From NCBI GenBank assembly GCA_964453665.1, contig CAYVQT010000005.1:11086-75085 (forward strand): a DNA stretch of 64,000 bases, written 5' to 3'. The translations under genes and the position numbers were made by a program. Position 1 is the first letter of the stretch. Each line of letters opens with the position of its first letter. Positions 1 through 8,251 of this stretch are shown piece by piece. The notes beneath the pieces were generated by a model. The model was not told the DNA's origin. It ran no database searches and worked only from the letters and a program-made list of their open reading frames with translations. The DNA is from DAOUTY01 sp964453665 (lineage in GTDB: Bacteria; Chloroflexota; Dehalococcoidia; SZUA-161).

Positions 1-1
1 G

Positions 2-943
2 GACACGGTTTGTGTTGGCCCGGACGGGACTAGATACCTCGATATTTCGGGGAGTGGAACCGTAATGTTCCAGGGTGCGGTCAAAACTACCAGCTACTTG
101 AACATCGAGGATAGCGCGGACGCAACTTTCGAAAGTCGGGTTAGAACCGGGCGAAATCTGGAGCTTTCGACGGGCGGCACGGTCACGTTTCAGGACACGG
201 TTTGCGTCGGTCCGGGTACAACGACCAGAGACCTTGAAATATCAGGGAACGGGGATATCACGTTCAACGGATCGGTCAGTGTCGCCGATATTCTGCAGAT
301 CACACAGAGTGTAGATGTCACCTTTGCGGGTACTGTGTTAGTTGACGATGACGTGAGAATTTCCGGGACTGGAACAGTAACATTCGAGGGACCGGTTAAG
401 GTTACGGATAATCTGGAAATTACAGGCAACGGGGGCATGGTAAATTTCGAAGACTCTGTATATGGTGATGATCTCGTAATCGAGAACAGCAAGGTGGTAC
501 AGCTTGTAGGCCCTGCTGGCTATGACATCGATAGAATCGGCGTCTATGTCACCAACCAGATTACCATGGAGAACACCGCCCAGTTGCAGGGCAGGCAGAA
601 CGTAGTTGCTGAGGATAGGATCCGCTTGTACAACAGCAGCAAGATCAACCCCGCTGTGGTAGATGCCGCAGACATACCGTTTCTTGTTTCCACTGGAGAC
701 TACATCAGGCTCTACGGCAGCAGCGAAGTTACGGCGCTGGCATATGCGCCGACCGATGTTAGCAGTGCAATCATGTTAGATTCAAATAGTAAGCTATATG
801 GGTGTGCCATAGGAGACAACATTCGACTACAGGGTTGGAACAGCGAACTTGAATATCCCACGGGTTTAAGCGACCGCCAGGACCTGCAGGATCTGGTTGG
901 CGCTGGGGGTGAGGGTGGGGTAGAGATTCTTTCGTGGAAATGA
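2..943 (+). CDS. Repeat-rich pilus-associated/surface protein, 5' partial
   Basis: The reading frame is open from the first complete codon of the window, so the true start lies upstream. About the first 160 visible residues are imperfect repeats of roughly 20 residues with the theme LEISGxGxVTFxGxVxV, which suggests a stacked beta-helix. The remainder lacks the strict repeat but keeps short beta-rich phrases such as IRLYGSS and ends in a Gly-rich tail. The next genes are PilO-like and PilM/PilN-like, so this is probably the C-terminal part of a PilX-like or bactofilin-like pilus accessory protein. The family assignment is inference from context and repeat style; no catalytic motif is visible. 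Confidence 0.6.
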   Translation, partial: DTVCVGPDGTRYLDISGSGTVMFQGAVKTTSYLNIEDSADATFESRVRTGRNLELSTGGTVTFQDTVCVGPGTTTRDLEISGNGDITFNGSVSVADILQITQSVDVTFAGTVLVDDDVRISGTGTVTFEGPVKVTDNLEITGNGGMVNFEDSVYGDDLVIENSKVVQLVGPAGYDIDRIGVYVTNQITMENTAQLQGRQNVVAEDRIRLYNSSKINPAVVDAADIPFLVSTGDYIRLYGSSEVTALAYAPTDVSSAIMLDSNSKLYGCAIGDNIRLQGWNSELEYPTGLSDRQDLQDLVGAGGEGGVEILSWK

Positions 944-1001
944 GCATGGTTGATTTGAAGTTCGTTTACCGGACAGAGCTTACTCTGATGAAGGGGGACA
1001 T

Positions 1002-1568
1002 TTGAAGATTAAGTTCTCCACCGTGGCTCTGGTTGTCTGCGTGGTTGCCATCGTAGCAAACGCAGTGCTTGGGGTGATGTATTTCAAGCAGGGGGACGAG
1101 CAGGAACTGCTGGCTTCTGAGCTTGATTTAGCTGGAGATGCGCTTATGGAGTACAACGGCAATGCTTCTATCCTCGAAGAACAACTGGCAGTCGTGGAGG
1201 CCAGGCTTCTGGAGGAACAACAGGCACTTACTGACGCCAGGCTTGTGGCAGAGCAGTTAAACCCTCTGGACGAGCTCAGTAGCGGGACTATTCTGGACAG
1301 GATTCTACAGTTAGCCAAAGAGAGCAAGATAGAGATCGTGGTGATAAGCACACAACCCGAAGGTGATGAAGAGATAGATAGTCTTGCATTTTCTACCTTG
1401 CTTATCAATCTGCAGGCGAGAGGCAAGCTTAAAGACCTGGCAGTATTTATCGATCAAGTGGAGAACGGGCAGTTCAGTATAGTGAGCATAAATGAAATAA
1501 GCATTGATGGCAGTGGGGAGTCCTATGACACCATCTTGGATTTCTCTGTCTACTATTCGCGGAGTTGA
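1002..1568 (+). CDS. PilO-like type IV pilus inner-membrane protein
   Basis: 188 residues with one N-terminal membrane helix (about residues 6-28), a coiled-coil stretch (about 50-90) and a C-terminal alpha/beta domain. This is the layout of PilO, which pairs with PilN to link the pilus motor platform to the envelope. The start is TTG, preceded by a purine-rich AAGGGGG site; the nearby upstream ATG is in another frame. It sits between a repeat-rich pilus-type protein and a PilM-PilN fusion. Sequence conservation in this family is low, so the call rests on topology, length and neighbours. Confidence 0.6.
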   Translation: MKIKFSTVALVVCVVAIVANAVLGVMYFKQGDEQELLASELDLAGDALMEYNGNASILEEQLAVVEARLLEEQQALTDARLVAEQLNPLDELSSGTILDRILQLAKESKIEIVVISTQPEGDEEIDSLAFSTLLINLQARGKLKDLAVFIDQVENGQFSIVSINEISIDGSGESYDTILDFSVYYSRS

Positions 1569-1601
1569 AAGTCTTATTTATTTTAGGTTGGAGGAACTCA
1601 C

Positions 1602-3086
1602 GTGTTTGCTGGCAGCTTTGTGACGCTGAATATCGAGTCGAGTGATATAAGATTCCTCGTAATGAGGGGCAGGCGTATTTTAAGCTGGGGCACTATACCT
1701 CTGGCACTCGGCCTTATTAAAGGTGGCTTTATACATGACAGCCTGCGGGTTAGTTCAGCCGTCAACGCTCTATTTCTGGAGAAGAAGCTACCCAGGAATG
1801 GAGTAATAGCCAGTCTGTCGGGCATCCGTTCTGTCCTCCGGATATTCGGTCTACCCGGATTGAAGCCCAACTTGATGGAGGAAGCTATACGATATGAGGC
1901 TGAAAGGGAGATGCCGGTCCCATTGGATGAGATATATCTCTCCCACCAGCGTCTTTCATCAAAAAGTGCGGAAAGAAAAATTTTCGTCATCGGGGTACCA
2001 CGCGACCTTCTTGACACGGAGATTCAAGCACTGGCGCACGCTGACATCAGACCCGCTGTAGTTAATCTCAAACCCCTGGCGCTGGTCAGAGCAGTGAATC
2101 GAGAAGAAGCGTTGATTATAGATATGGAACTCGACACCTTTGATTTAGTAGTGGTCAGTGGTGGCATCCCTGTCATAATGCGTACCGTGGTATCGAGAAG
2201 TGCGGGGATGGTGTTCGAGGATAGAATTCCCCAACTGAAGGATGAGCTTGCTCGTACTATAGAGTTCTATAATAGCGGTCTCCCCGAGCGTCCTCTGGAG
2301 TCAACGACGCCGGTTTATCTGACTGGACTGCTGGCCGATGATGCCAGTGCTTGCGATCTTGTGAAAGCGGCAATAGACAGCCCGGTTGAGAAATTGGCGC
2401 CGCCTGGCAAATTTCCTTTTGATTTTCCGCTTGGCAAGTACGCTGTCAATATTGGTCTTGCTCGCAGACAGTGTTCATCGAAGAAAAGTGCTGTGGCCGG
2501 TGGTACTCGTCTACCGGTTGTCAATCCCAATGTTCTTCCCTGGAGACACGGCCTTCGACCGATATCGCCAACCAGCATGCTTTATCCATTGGTGGCATTA
2601 GGACTCATAGCGCTGCTGTTCTTTATGTATCAATGGAGTCTTGACGGCGAGACTGAGATCGCCGCTACCCGGAACGAGCTGGTCAGTGTCAATCGACAAA
2701 TCGATGATATGAGGGAGGTCGTCATAAGAACGGCTAATGCTGTCGAAGATGCAGAGGCGGAAATAAACAGGCTTGAGCAAGAACGCGAGGCTATCCTGGC
2801 CTCTGTTGCCGTTCTCCTTGACCTCGGGCCGAGCAGCCTGTCAGAATGCCTGCAGCTTGCGCTTGGCGTTCTCCCCAGGGGAGTTCAGCTCACATCGATA
2901 TACGAAACATCATCTCAGATCACCCTGGTGGGTGATGCTGATAAGAAATCGAGTGTTGCTGACTATGTTCTCGCTCTGGAGAGATCGGAACTTTTCGGTA
3001 CAGTTTATGCAACATATTTATCTGAAGAAGATAATGAGCCGCCGGTGACCTTCAGCATCATTGGTGACAATAGTACGGCTCAATAG
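1602..3086 (+). CDS. PilM-PilN fusion, type IV pilus assembly protein
   Basis: 494 residues, GTG start after a GGAGGAAC ribosome site. Residues 1 to about 290 look like the actin-like cytoplasmic protein PilM (ESSDIRFLV near the start, a conserved IRYEAEREMPVP segment near residue 96). A single membrane helix follows at about 326-346, then a coiled coil to about residue 405 and a PilN-type ferredoxin-like domain. PilM and PilN are usually separate interacting proteins; here one chain carries both, as in GspL of type II secretion. The fused protein would span the membrane once and link cytoplasmic and outer-face parts of the pilus assembly complex. Confidence 0.75.
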   Translation: MFAGSFVTLNIESSDIRFLVMRGRRILSWGTIPLALGLIKGGFIHDSLRVSSAVNALFLEKKLPRNGVIASLSGIRSVLRIFGLPGLKPNLMEEAIRYEAEREMPVPLDEIYLSHQRLSSKSAERKIFVIGVPRDLLDTEIQALAHADIRPAVVNLKPLALVRAVNREEALIIDMELDTFDLVVVSGGIPVIMRTVVSRSAGMVFEDRIPQLKDELARTIEFYNSGLPERPLESTTPVYLTGLLADDASACDLVKAAIDSPVEKLAPPGKFPFDFPLGKYAVNIGLARRQCSSKKSAVAGGTRLPVVNPNVLPWRHGLRPISPTSMLYPLVALGLIALLFFMYQWSLDGETEIAATRNELVSVNRQIDDMREVVIRTANAVEDAEAEINRLEQEREAILASVAVLLDLGPSSLSECLQLALGVLPRGVQLTSIYETSSQITLVGDADKKSSVADYVLALERSELFGTVYATYLSEEDNEPPVTFSIIGDNSTAQ

Positions 3087-3192
3087 TGATATCGGGATGC
3101 TTCAGTTGGCTATCCGGTCTCAAGCTCGGGACCGCAATCTTGTGGGCACTAAGGCGGATGATGCACTGCGAATGTCCCGTTGAGGTGAAAGC

Positions 3193-3310
3193 GTGCAGGG
3201 CTACGGAAATTTTTCCTGGAGGCGTTTGCGGAAGCCGACATTGATTGAGCTCTTTATAGCGCTTGGCATCTTGGCGTTAGCCCCTGCATATCTAAAAAGA
3301 CTTGCCTCTC
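3193..3310 (+). pseudogene. Broken type IV prepilin N-terminus
   Basis: A GTG start with a good GAGGTGA site opens a frame whose residues 15-28 read like a prepilin start (TLIELFIALGILAL). The usual glycycl-type cleavage residue before FTLIEL is replaced by lysine. After about 35 codons the frame runs antisense into the 3' end of the DUF1667 gene on the other strand, so no pilin body follows. I read this as the remaining 5' end of a minor prepilin gene that closed the upstream pilus operon and was cut by a rearrangement. The right boundary is approximate. Confidence 0.45.
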
Positions 3311-3681
3311 TTTTCCCGGTTCATACTTCTGGTGGCTACTATATCTGCGCCGGTGCCGGCGATATCTCTAGCTATCACTTTGGAAATCTTAACAGGCGCC
3401 CGCAGTTTCATATTTGCCATTTCTTCGATCGCCCTGAAGAACAATCGCTTCGGGATTGGTTTATCGGTGCGGACAGGAAGCATTGCCCACTTCGCCCCCT
3501 TGATAGGGACCGTTGTGGTTAAAATACGCATCGGCTCTTCCAACTCCTGCGACACGAATTCCTGCCCTTTTTTACATTTGTTTCCTTCCATGGAAACTAC
3601 TTGGCCGTCTTTAAGCTCCACATCCATCTCGCAGCCGATGGGACAGGTAACACAGGTGAAGTGTTTCCTCACTACATCCAT
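3292..3681 (-). CDS. DUF1667 cysteine-motif protein of glycerol-3-phosphate clusters
   Basis: 129 residues, the usual family length. The N-terminus carries CVTCPIGC and then NKCKKGQ, a set of conserved cysteines suited to an iron-sulfur or zinc site. The C-terminus ends in the family-typical GTGADIVATRS segment followed by a short basic tail. It starts 2 nt after the stop of the FAD oxidoreductase and is the last gene of the minus-strand glycerol unit. In other bacteria DUF1667 genes sit beside glycerol-3-phosphate dehydrogenase and an FAD/NAD oxidoreductase, as here. Its biochemical role is not known to me; electron transfer between the two flavoproteins is an inference. Confidence 0.8.
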   Translation of the reverse strand: MDVVRKHFTCVTCPIGCEMDVELKDGQVVSMEGNKCKKGQEFVSQELEEPMRILTTTVPIKGAKWAMLPVRTDKPIPKRLFFRAIEEMANMKLRAPVKISKVIARDIAGTGADIVATRSMNREKRGKSF

Positions 3682-3683
3682 CG

Positions 3684-4928
3684 TTATCTCTCTGTAATAC
3701 TGACCGTTATGGATTCAGTAACGCCTTTTAATTTATCCCGGGGCAGTTTCACCCTGATCATTTCGTTTGGCCTGGCGTAAAGCTTCTTAATGTGTATTTC
3801 AAGCGGGGAGATGTCTATGCTTACAGGGCTCTCGATTGACCTTTCCGATCGGATGAACAAAGTGAGGTCATCCCGAAAAGAATAGCGCTGGGGAAAGAGC
3901 ACTCTCACATCCTCCCCTGGAATTACCTCGACTGAATTCCCCGCCTTCTTCCAGTCTCCTGCCGCGTAGCCTGCGGCGTTCCTGCCGGCGGCCATGCCGG
4001 TTTGGGCGACGTAATCCACCAGGTCAAATACGGTGGAGACATTACCGCAGGAAAATATTCCGGGCACTGGTGTTTCCATTGTCTCAGTAGTAACCGGGCC
4101 TTTTGTGGTTGTGCTGAGCTCTATTCCGGCTCCCTTTGACAGCTCATTCTCCGGGATTAGTCCCACGGAAAGAAGCAGTGTATCGCATGCTATGAATTCT
4201 TCACTACCTTCGACCGGCTGCATTTTCCCATTTACTCTTGATACCACAACGCCTTCTACACGCTCATTGCCTCGTATCTCCGTCACTGTATGAGATAAAT
4301 GGAGGGGGATATCGAAGTCGTTGAGGCATTGAACGATGTTCCTCTTCAAACCTCCGGGATAGTCCATAATTTCGTAAACGCCTTTCACCCGGGCGCCCTC
4401 AAGGGTAAGCCTTCTTGCCATTATCAGCCCGATGTCCCCCGAGCCCAGGATGACGATCTCTTTTCCGGGAAGATAGCCGTCGATGTTGACGAATCTCTGT
4501 GCTACCCCCGCGGTGTACACTCCGGCGGGACGGGTGCCGGGGATGTTGATGCTCCCCCGGGCGCGCTCCCGGCATCCCATAGCGAGCACAACGCTTTTCG
4601 ATTCTATCCGGAATACGCCCTTCCCGGGATTTACCGCCGTGACAGTCCTATCAGGGCTGAGGCCAATAACCATTGTGTTCAAGAGGCAGCGCACGTTGGA
4701 TTCCTCTATTTCCTCGATGAGGCGCTCCGCGTACTCGGGACCGGTATAGTCTTTCTTGAACTGCTCCAGGCCGAAGCCATTGTGTATGCATTGTTTCAGA
4801 ATGCCGCCCAGTTCCTCCTCCCTTTCGAGAAGAAGGACGTTTTTAGCTCCGCTTCTATCGGCATTGAGTGCGGCGGTAAGGCCGGCAGGCCCGCTGCCTA
4901 TTACGGTCACATCAGATTTCATCAGCAT
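3684..4928 (-). CDS. FAD/NAD(P)-dependent oxidoreductase of glycerol cluster
   Basis: 414 residues with an N-terminal FAD-binding motif (GSGPAGLTAA, residues 11-20) and a second nucleotide-binding motif mid-protein (LGSGDIGL), so it should bind both FAD and NAD(P)H. The C-terminal GIFSCGN segment is typical of class II pyridine nucleotide oxidoreductases. No CxxC redox disulfide is visible, unlike thioredoxin reductases. It follows the FGGY kinase by 45 nt and precedes DUF1667. It probably moves electrons from the neighbouring glycerol-3-phosphate dehydrogenase to NAD or another carrier. ATG at residue 3 is an alternative start. Confidence 0.8.
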   Translation of the reverse strand: MLMKSDVTVIGSGPAGLTAALNADRSGAKNVLLLEREEELGGILKQCIHNGFGLEQFKKDYTGPEYAERLIEEIEESNVRCLLNTMVIGLSPDRTVTAVNPGKGVFRIESKSVVLAMGCRERARGSINIPGTRPAGVYTAGVAQRFVNIDGYLPGKEIVILGSGDIGLIMARRLTLEGARVKGVYEIMDYPGGLKRNIVQCLNDFDIPLHLSHTVTEIRGNERVEGVVVSRVNGKMQPVEGSEEFIACDTLLLSVGLIPENELSKGAGIELSTTTKGPVTTETMETPVPGIFSCGNVSTVFDLVDYVAQTGMAAGRNAAGYAAGDWKKAGNSVEVIPGEDVRVLFPQRYSFRDDLTLFIRSERSIESPVSIDISPLEIHIKKLYARPNEMIRVKLPRDKLKGVTESITVSITER

Positions 4929-4973
4929 CTCTAATTGGTCTTTTGAGAACGACGGATTACCCGGGTTATACCG

Positions 4974-6524
4974 TCATATTATCCTGGGGTATCCTGTGAT
5001 TTCCGCTATTCTATTGTGCAGCGGGGAAAGTGCAGGATAGACCTTCCTGTAAACCTCGTTAAACAGCCTGTCGTATATCCTGGCGTTCTCCTCTCGGGGG
5101 GTGAAGGTCTTCTTCACCCTTACCATGTTGCTCACTGCTTCGGGGAAACCGTCATAAATATTCAAGGCAACAGCGGCATCGATTGCAGCGCCCAGCGCTG
5201 ACAGATTGCTTGTATGCATTCTGCACGTGGGGAGACCGAAGATATCAGCGGTGATCTGCATGATCTCATCGCTTTTTGAGCCACCGCCGCCGACCCTGAG
5301 CTCTCTTATCTTGCTTCCCGAATATTTCTCCATTATTTCCCCTAGTCTGCGCAATTCGTAGGCAATACCTTCAACAATTGCCCTGTAGATATGCATTTTT
5401 GTGTGTTCACCGGAGAAGCCTATAATGGCACCCTTAGAGGGCGGGTCATTTTCTCGAGGATGCCAATAGGGCTGGAGAATCAGGCCCATAGAGCCCGGAG
5501 GGATTTCCTCCATTTTCCTGTTCAGCAGGTCTTCCGGTTCTATCCCCAGTTTCACTGCTTCTTCCTCCTCATGTTTAGCGAACTCTCGCCTGAACCAGGA
5601 GACCATCCAGTATCCTCTCCCCACGAAACCCTCGAATACCCATTGATTCGGGATTGCTGCTCCGAAAGTGAGGAAATCCATCTTGGGGTGCTCAACGTAT
5701 TTAATGCATGGCGATTCGATGACTGCGGCTGTTCCGTAGCTGATCTCGGCGATGTCGTTACTTATTGCTCCGGCGCCCAGAAGTTCGGATTGCTTGTCCC
5801 CCGCCCCGATGATTACCGGTAGCCCCTGGGGCACGCCGAAACTCTGTGCTCCTTCCTCCGAAACCGTGCCAGCGACCTCAGCAGGTGAAATCAGTGGAGG
5901 CAGCTTGTCTCTCTCGACGCCGAAAAGCTTGTAGACCACCTTCCAGGGATGCCACCGCAGTCCCTTAAAATCGAGGGGGAGCAGGCCTACGATGGTCGTG
6001 GAGTCTTTGAACTGGTTGGTAAGTGCGTAGAAGATATGAGACGAGACGGTGAGAAATATGTGTGTTTTGTCGTAGTTTTCCGGTTCGTGTACCTTGAGCC
6101 AGTTAAATTTAGACCTTCTCTGATATTCTTTTAGCTTAGGAGTCATTCTGGAGATTTTAAACACCAGTGACAGGAAAGGCCCGCCGGGGAGCTTGAGCCC
6201 CTCTGTTTTACGCTCGTCAAGCCAGGTTATAGCGGGACGAACAGGCCTGCCATCTTCATCAACAGGCACAATTGTGCTTCTGTGGGTGGTGATAGCGACA
6301 GCGGCGAGATCGTCCCTGGGAACACCCGAATTCTCAACCACACTCTTCGTTACCTGCTTGGTGATTCTCAGATACTCCTCCGCATCCTGCTCGGCAAAAT
6401 CAGGTTGAACGGCAAAATAGGGGCTGACAGGATGCGCCTCGCCATATAGCTCATCACCCTTTTCACTGAAGATGAACGCCTTTATATTTTGAGTTCCGCC
6501 ATCGATGACAATAAAGTGTTTCAT
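4974..6524 (-). CDS. FGGY-family carbohydrate kinase, probably glycerol kinase-like
   Basis: 516 residues, normal length for the family. The N-terminal phosphate-binding segment (IDGGTQNIKAFIF) and the C-terminal GGGSKSDEIMQITADIFG segment mark the FGGY kinase fold, with LSALGAAIDAAVAL near the end. The ATG overlaps the stop of the GlpA-like gene in an ATGA arrangement, which implies translational coupling. Placement between a glycerol-3-phosphate dehydrogenase and its partner oxidoreductase makes glycerol the likely substrate, giving glycerol-3-phosphate. The sequence alone does not exclude xylulose or another polyol. Confidence 0.8.
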   Translation of the reverse strand: MKHFIVIDGGTQNIKAFIFSEKGDELYGEAHPVSPYFAVQPDFAEQDAEEYLRITKQVTKSVVENSGVPRDDLAAVAITTHRSTIVPVDEDGRPVRPAITWLDERKTEGLKLPGGPFLSLVFKISRMTPKLKEYQRRSKFNWLKVHEPENYDKTHIFLTVSSHIFYALTNQFKDSTTIVGLLPLDFKGLRWHPWKVVYKLFGVERDKLPPLISPAEVAGTVSEEGAQSFGVPQGLPVIIGAGDKQSELLGAGAISNDIAEISYGTAAVIESPCIKYVEHPKMDFLTFGAAIPNQWVFEGFVGRGYWMVSWFRREFAKHEEEEAVKLGIEPEDLLNRKMEEIPPGSMGLILQPYWHPRENDPPSKGAIIGFSGEHTKMHIYRAIVEGIAYELRRLGEIMEKYSGSKIRELRVGGGGSKSDEIMQITADIFGLPTCRMHTSNLSALGAAIDAAVALNIYDGFPEAVSNMVRVKKTFTPREENARIYDRLFNEVYRKVYPALSPLHNRIAEITGYPRII

Positions 6525-8251
6525 TTCTTTACCTGCTTTGTTTTTCCGGTCAGGATAAAGGATTTACCTCCGCTCTTTGTCACCGATTCCTTTTCCATGT
6601 TGCCCTCCCTGCTGATGATCTCCAGGACCCTCGGCATGCAGAAGCCGCCCTGGCATCTTCCCATGCCTGCCCTTGTCCTCCTCTTGATGGCGTCGATGCT
6701 CTCTGCGGGAATACCTTCGTGCAGCGCATCTACAATCTCGCCCTCGCTGGCGTTTTCACAGCGGCAGACGATATGTCCGTGGAGAGGGTTGATACGGATA
6801 AGTTCCGCTCTTTCCTTCTGGTCCAGTTCGGAAAAATGTCTGCTCCTTTTTCTCCTCGGGTTGAAGTTTGAATTCTCAGAAGGGTGCCATTCTTGTATGA
6901 TGATTTCCCTCATCCTTTCGGCGATAGCAGGCGCTGACGCAAGTCCCGGTGATTGAATGCCCGCAGCGTAGATTAATCCTTTAACCTTTTTAGAAGGCTC
7001 GATAATGAAGTCCTCCTTGTATGTCGCCGCTCTGCATCCGGCGAAATGAGTGATGATCTTACCCTTATCGGGTTTCTCATAGCTTGGTTTAAGTCGCTCG
7101 AGAACTGGCGCAAATCTGTTGAATAACGCATCAAACCCCGCAAATGTGGTAGAAACATCCTCTCTGTCACAAACCTCCTCTGCCGTTGGCCCGAACTGAA
7201 GATTGCCGTCGATGGTGGGAATGATGCCTCCTCCTTTAGAATACTGGCTTCTTTTTTCCGCGACCATGCTAAATGAAGCTAAAACCGTTTGCGCCGGCTG
7301 GAACGACTTATCGAAGATAATCGTTTCTCCCTTTCTGGGGTGAATGGTGAAAAACCTGTCTCCGGCGAATTCGGCGATCCTGTCGGCATACAACCCCGCG
7401 ACATTGATCAGGATGTGCGTTTTGATAGTTCCCCTCGTCGTATCTACTGCCTTGATACTTTCGTCCTCTATTTGGACTCCTGTTACGCCTGTATTTAAAA
7501 AGAATTGCACTCCGTTTGCTATTGCGTTCTCGGCGTAAGCTGTGATAAGTTCGAATACAGAGATGATGCCCGTATTCCAGACGAGCACGCCTTTCCTGAC
7601 GTTTGGGGCAAGTCCCGGCTCAATCGTGTCCAGTTCTGCTCTGCCCAGTATCTTTGGGGCCGGATCTTTTTGTTTTACAGCGATTTCCACTACTATGGGG
7701 AGCAACTGTTCTTCGTCAGGGTTTTCGGCCACAACGAGGGTTCCCACGCGTTTGAAATCGACATCGAGTTGACTGGCAACCTCATCGTACATTGCGTTTC
7801 CCTTGTAGTTCATCTCCCATTTAAGCGTACCGTGTTCGGTAACGATGGCGGGATGTATCATGGCGTTGCTGTGCGCCGTCTGGTCTATCCCGAGGTCATC
7901 ATGCCTTTCAATAACAGCCGTGCTAAGGTTGAATCGAGAAAGTTCCCTGGCGATTGCCAGGCCGATCACTCCTCCACCGACGATGACGGAGTCGAACTCT
8001 TTCCCGGTCAGTTCATCGGAGACCTTTGGGGGCGTAACGAGGGGTATCTTACCGGGATAATCGATCTCGTTTAGTACTCCTCTTACCTGTTCAAAGCTGG
8101 CGGCGATATGCCCGGCATCTACAACGCTCTGATTGGAGGGAAAACGCCCGCTTAATCTGGCAACGCTGTCTTTAACGGATACCGCTGCCTTTTCGCCAGT
8201 CGCCTTTTCTATCTCGCCCCGTATGGTCCGTGCCAGCTTCTCTTTAGTCAT
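6521..8251 (-). CDS. GlpA-like FAD glycerol-3-phosphate dehydrogenase with N-terminal BON-like domain
   Basis: Start chosen at ATG 8251 (MTKEKLART), which overlaps the upstream stop by a few bases; a longer frame begins at 8272. Counting from 8272, residues 24-72 look like a BON domain (VSVKDSVARLSGRF, then IAASFEQVRGVLNEI). The FAD motif VIVGGGVIGLAIARE follows at 97-110, then a DAO-type flavin oxidoreductase body, and a BFD-like [2Fe-2S] C-terminus with CRCE and CQGGFC. The FAD and BFD parts match anaerobic GlpA, which oxidises glycerol-3-phosphate to dihydroxyacetone phosphate. The BON-like front is unexpected: BON domains usually bind phospholipid and occur in envelope proteins, so membrane docking is a reasonable inference. 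Confidence 0.8.
   Translation of the reverse strand: MTKEKLARTIRGEIEKATGEKAAVSVKDSVARLSGRFPSNQSVVDAGHIAASFEQVRGVLNEIDYPGKIPLVTPPKVSDELTGKEFDSVIVGGGVIGLAIARELSRFNLSTAVIERHDDLGIDQTAHSNAMIHPAIVTEHGTLKWEMNYKGNAMYDEVASQLDVDFKRVGTLVVAENPDEEQLLPIVVEIAVKQKDPAPKILGRAELDTIEPGLAPNVRKGVLVWNTGIISVFELITAYAENAIANGVQFFLNTGVTGVQIEDESIKAVDTTRGTIKTHILINVAGLYADRIAEFAGDRFFTIHPRKGETIIFDKSFQPAQTVLASFSMVAEKRSQYSKGGGIIPTIDGNLQFGPTAEEVCDREDVSTTFAGFDALFNRFAPVLERLKPSYEKPDKGKIITHFAGCRAATYKEDFIIEPSKKVKGLIYAAGIQSPGLASAPAIAERMREIIIQEWHPSENSNFNPRRKRSRHFSELDQKERAELIRINPLHGHIVCRCENASEGEIVDALHEGIPAESIDAIKRRTRAGMGRCQGGFCMPRVLEIISREGNMEKESVTKSGGKSFILTGKTKQVKK

Noticed and set aside
4299..4934. 211-residue plus-strand frame
   Set aside because: Antisense to the FAD/NAD oxidoreductase, which has both dinucleotide motifs.
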